Source: Faecalibacterium sp. CAG:74
GTDB lineage: Bacteria; Bacillota; Clostridia; Christensenellales; Aristaeellaceae
Assembly (NCBI GenBank): GCA_000437595.1
Contig: FR899878.1
Coordinates: forward strand, 1-25,258
Direction of reading: 5' to 3'
DNA length: 25,258 nt
Part shown: positions 22,826 to 25,258 of the stretch, piece after piece
Position numbering within the stretch: position 1 is the stretch's first letter
Layout of the letters: each line of letters begins with the position of its first letter
Program-made: the position numbers and the translations under genes
Notes under the pieces: generated by a model
Told to the model about the DNA's origin: nothing
Seen by the model: only the letters and a program-made list of their open reading frames with translations
Database searches by the model: none

Positions 22826-23896
22826 TTATCTATGCGCTTCCTTATATTGATACATCTGCGCGTCCGCCTGCGCCAAGGAATCCGCCAACTCATCCGTCGA
22901 CGGATGAAAATGCGAACAGCCCACCGATACCGTCGGCAGAACCGGATTCTCCGCCCGCGCCGCATCCATCAGGTGCTGGAAAATCTCCGTCATGGTGTTG
23001 TATTGTGCGTTCCGCCGCGTCAGGATCACGCAGAACTCGTCGCCGCCGATGCGGAAGCACGTCCCGTAATTCCCGTACGCGCGGCGGATGCAGTTGGCAA
23101 TCGTCCGCAGGCAGGCGTCGCCCATCAAGTGCCCATGGCAGTCGTTGACGTCCTTGAAGCGGTCAACGTCGAACATCAGGATGGTAGCAGGCACGCGCAG
23201 GCGCGCCAGATAATGCTCGTAGCCCAAGCGGTTGACCAGCTGCGTCAGCCCGTCGGTTTGCAGCACCATGTCGCTGGAGAATTTCGACATCATTAGCGCA
23301 CCGCAGCTGATGGTAATCCAGTCGATTTTGACCGTCGGCAGGAACAGCTGCACCATCAGCCCTAACAGCACGAACAGCGTCGCGAGCATCAGCTGTGTGC
23401 CGCCGGTGTACTGATAGGCGCGGCAGGCGAACCAAATCTGCACGAGGAAGAACACCATGCTGCCCCCGTAGGCGAGCATGTAGAGCACGTAGAGCAACCC
23501 GTGGTGATAGAAATTCTGCCCATCGACATAGAATATCAGCCCTGTGAACGCCGAGAGCAGCACCAGCAGCGCGTGGAAGCCCGCAAGGCACAGCAGCCTG
23601 TGTACCACTTTCCGCGGGCAGGGATGGATAACGCAGCCCGCGAACAGCCCGATTAGCGGCGCAAGCGAAAGTTCGATGGTCTTGACGGCGATATGCAGCG
23701 GAATCAGCGCGGGCGGCGTGCCATCCATCTGCACGCCCGACCACTCACACAGCGCGCAAATGGCGATGGTGGCGTACAGGCCGCCGCAGAGCAGGTTTCG
23801 GATCTTGGATTGGCTGATGTCGCCGCGCAGGGAGAAGAGCATAATCGCCATGGCGAAGACGCTGAGAGCAATATTTGCCGTGTATAATTCATTCAT
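22826..23896 (-). CDS. Membrane diguanylate cyclase (GGDEF)
   Basis: The 356-residue protein makes the second messenger c-di-GMP from two GTP. Seven hydrophobic helices fill about residues 5-205, forming a sensor-like membrane module of unassigned ligand. The GGDEF domain starts near 212 (DGLTQLVNRLGYE). It has FDVDRFKDVNDCHGH (242-256) for metal and substrate binding and an intact RIGGDEF active site (282-288). The RxxD inhibitory site expected just before it is absent. No EAL or HD-GYP domain is attached. The start at MNELYT is chosen for a clean first helix. It has no good Shine-Dalgarno site, and the frame stays open for 43 codons upstream, so the start is uncertain. Confidence 0.9.
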   Translation of the reverse strand: MNELYTANIALSVFAMAIMLFSLRGDISQSKIRNLLCGGLYATIAICALCEWSGVQMDGTPPALIPLHIAVKTIELSLAPLIGLFAGCVIHPCPRKVVHRLLCLAGFHALLVLLSAFTGLIFYVDGQNFYHHGLLYVLYMLAYGGSMVFFLVQIWFACRAYQYTGGTQLMLATLFVLLGLMVQLFLPTVKIDWITISCGALMMSKFSSDMVLQTDGLTQLVNRLGYEHYLARLRVPATILMFDVDRFKDVNDCHGHLMGDACLRTIANCIRRAYGNYGTCFRIGGDEFCVILTRRNAQYNTMTEIFQHLMDAARAENPVLPTVSVGCSHFHPSTDELADSLAQADAQMYQYKEAHR

Positions 23897-23971
23897 GCTG
23901 ATTGTGGAGGCGGTTGACAAGCAATCGCGGCAGATAAGTTTGAAAAGGGCAAATTCCCCCTTCTTATAATA

Positions 23972-24000
23972 ATGATACCACGAAAAAAAGAGGATGAAAA
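23972..24000 (-). promoter_or_regulatory. Promoter of the diguanylate cyclase gene
   Basis: On the minus strand TTTTCA (24000-23995), 17 bp and TATCAT (23977-23972) with an extended TGG make a plausible promoter. It is about 75 bp upstream of the proposed start, which rules out translation from the most upstream ATG of the open frame (24025). Confidence 0.55.
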
Positions 24001-24084
24001 GTGGGTTACATAGGGCAAATTGCAAATGTGGCAGATTTCAACAAATGCGGGGGAATGGTTACATGGCGCGTCTCCCATCCCAAC

Positions 24085-24115
24085 GAAAAAAGGGACTGAC
24101 CGAAGCCAGTCCCTT
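24085..24115 (-). terminator. Terminator after the APH-like kinase gene
   Basis: On the minus strand AGGGACTG (24114-24107) pairs with CAGTCCCT (24098-24091) over GCTTCGGT, followed by a run of T residues (24090-24085). It lies seven bases after the kinase stop codon. Confidence 0.92.
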
Positions 24116-24121
24116 TGATGA

Positions 24122-24871
24122 TTATTCGTATTCGCAAACGCTTGCCCAGCGGATGAGCAGGTCGCGCTCTTCGGGCTTGCCCTTGAGGGACTGGCTCGCG
24201 GCGACGATCGGAATCCACTGCTGGACGTACTGCTTGGCGGTGTCGCTCTTCTTGCAGAAGAGGGAGAGGTACTTTTCCGCCAGCGCTTCCTTGCCTTCCA
24301 GGACGAAGAGCAGGTAGGTGCGGGCGACATCAGCGGACGCATTGCCCTGCGTGGCATGCGACCAGTCGAGGATGTACCACTGCCCGTCGGGCTTCAAGAT
24401 AATGTTGGACGGGTTGAAGTCGCCGTGGCAGACCTTCTTGTGGACGTGCATACTCGCCAAGCGGGTGTGCAGCTCGTAGCGGGTGGTCGCGTCGAGGTCA
24501 GTGGCGGAAATCTTGCGCTGCATCTTCTCCGTCAGGCTGTTGAGCATCGGGCAGGTGCAGGCGTGAACCTTCATCTGAATGTCCACAAACAGGTTCAGGT
24601 ACTCGTCTTCCTTTTCCGGATGCGCCGCCATCAGCGCCGCCAGCGTGTCGCCTTCAACGAACTCCGTCGTAATCGCCCATTGACCGTTCACCGTGTCAAC
24701 AGCAAGGAGCTTCGGAATCGGCAGACCCGTCTCTTCCACGCGCGCCGTGTTCAGCGCTTCGTTCAGAATGTCCGCCTTGCTGTACCCTTCGGCAAACACC
24801 TTGATGGCCTTGGCGCCGTCGCGGTAAATCTTCTTATTCTCCCGCTCGGCAATCACATGCGTCAAATCCAT
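24122..24871 (-). CDS. APH-fold small-molecule kinase
   Basis: The 249-residue cytosolic enzyme has the aminoglycoside phosphotransferase / choline-kinase fold. AIKVF with Lys24 fits the ATP-binding lysine, and TTEFVEGDTL (68-77) the hinge. The Brenner motif is HGDFNPSN (149-156), with catalytic Asp151 and Asn156. ILDWSHAT (167-174) supplies the metal-binding Asp169. AAGGAGG on the minus strand (24885-24879) lies seven bases before the ATG at 24871, ruling out a longer frame that reaches 25003. The substrate cannot be told from sequence. Members phosphorylate antibiotics, sugars, choline or other small hydroxyl compounds. Nothing nearby suggests a resistance cassette. It is transcribed alone, with repeat copy C directly upstream. 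Confidence 0.87.
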   Translation of the reverse strand: MDLTHVIAERENKKIYRDGAKAIKVFAEGYSKADILNEALNTARVEETGLPIPKLLAVDTVNGQWAITTEFVEGDTLAALMAAHPEKEDEYLNLFVDIQMKVHACTCPMLNSLTEKMQRKISATDLDATTRYELHTRLASMHVHKKVCHGDFNPSNIILKPDGQWYILDWSHATQGNASADVARTYLLFVLEGKEALAEKYLSLFCKKSDTAKQYVQQWIPIVAASQSLKGKPEERDLLIRWASVCEYE

Positions 24872-24910
24872 AGGGAAACCTCCTTCTATATGGTTCATGT
24901 TTATTGGGGG

Positions 24911-25089
24911 GAGAGGCGCAAGGGTGCTGCCCTTGACCTGCCAAAGGATCTTCGACCCTCTGGACTCCCTTTTCGCGATTGAGTTGGTGACGCTATCACA
25001 CAACGTCCGCGTGTTTATGCGAGGATTCGCGTCTGCGGACGCGACCAGAGGGCAATGGAAACAGACGAAGTCTGCGGTCGCCCTCTGGA
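24911..25089 (-). repeat. Modular palindromic repeat, copy C
   Basis: A diverged module Q (about 24911-25020, same orientation as copy B) is joined to module P (25045-25089). Module P is identical over 45 bases to 364-408. Hairpins visible are CAAGGG/CCCTTG (24919-24935), CCAAAGGATC-TTC-GACCCTCTGG (24941-24963, with G-U pairs), GCGTC/GACGC (25029-25042) and the large P hairpin CCAGAGGGC/GCCCTCTGG (25045-25088). In copy A the order is P then Q, both plus. Here Q is inverted relative to P. It lies upstream of the kinase gene, so its hairpins may be part of that gene's leader. Confidence 0.78.
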
Positions 25090-25258
25090 CTGCTTCGCCC
25101 CCCTCCTGCGCTTGTTGGTTGATAAAGCGGCAGTGGAGAACGCAAAAGTCGATATTTGTCCTAAATATCTATTCGCCGCCCAAATGCGACATTCCTGCAA
25201 GCGGACAAAATTTTTTGTGCTCAAAAATGCCCGGCCCAGCAGAAGCATTCCTGCCAAG
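25090..25258. other. Unassigned right edge
   Basis: The first 60 bases resemble the sequence after module P in copy A (TGCTTCGCC and AAAGCGGCAGTGGAGAACG against GCCTTCGCC and AAAGCGGCGTTTGGGGAACG), so the repeat probably extends to about 25145. The rest is AT-richer and shows no gene, hairpin or promoter I can support. Confidence 0.45.

Noticed and set aside
24122..24871. Aminoglycoside-resistance gene
   Set aside because: The fold motifs fit the broad APH/choline-kinase superfamily only. There is no mobile element of a known resistance type nearby, and base composition matches the neighbours.
25015..25257. An 80-codon minus-strand frame at the right edge
   Set aside because: Most of it reads through the repeat hairpins of copy C. 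There is no ribosome site and no family resemblance.

Overview
The window reads as chromosomal DNA of a fairly GC-rich (by eye about 55-60 %) Gram-positive-type bacterium of the class Clostridia. The evidence is a clostridial-looking 5S rRNA, strong AAGGAGG ribosome-binding sites, GTG/TTG starts, many secreted proteins with a short MKKLL-type signal peptide, and arrays of short palindromic hairpins between genes. My guess is a gut lineage near Christensenellales/Oscillospirales. That placement is inference only.

Layout: 1-270 is the end of an rRNA operon (spacer with a long hairpin, 5S rRNA, terminator). 361-625 is the first of three copies (A) of a modular palindromic repeat. 639-1798 on the minus strand carries a Cys/Pro-rich protein of spore-coat-like composition and yajC, each with its own signals. 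2079-5201 holds two tandem, diverged paralogues of a secreted protein of unknown function. 5523-10367 encodes a 1614-residue secreted protein with a Pro-Thr spacer and about nine SdrD_B/CnaB-like domains. 10729-11247 is a small secreted protein. 11538-17588 is a complete oligopeptide ABC importer, oppBCDF then oppA, with repeat copy B between oppF and oppA. 17912-22678 is a surface-protein/regulator pair. 22703-22780 may encode a 25-residue zinc ribbon. On the minus strand follow a membrane diguanylate cyclase (22826-23896) and an APH-fold kinase (24122-24871), with repeat copy C behind the latter.

The most unusual locus is 17650-22678. A Sec signal peptide is joined, at the residue where a flagellin would begin, to a segment closely resembling the N-terminal D0 helix of bacterial flagellin. 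About 460 residues of unknown structure follow, then nine InlB/Flg_new-type repeats, two of which are nearly identical in DNA. The gene is preceded by two pairs of direct repeats (one pair exactly 21 bp apart) and an extended -10 promoter. It is followed after 33 bp by a TTG-started regulator with a DNA-binding domain at each end (MerR/excisionase-like N-terminus, LuxR-type C-terminus), probably in the same transcript.

A second theme is the repeat family. Copies A and B keep their linkers and hairpin loops while hairpin arms change in a base-pair-compensating way, so the folded form appears to be what is conserved. Much of the window is devoted to secreted proteins, peptide import and c-di-GMP signalling, consistent with a host-associated, surface-active organism.
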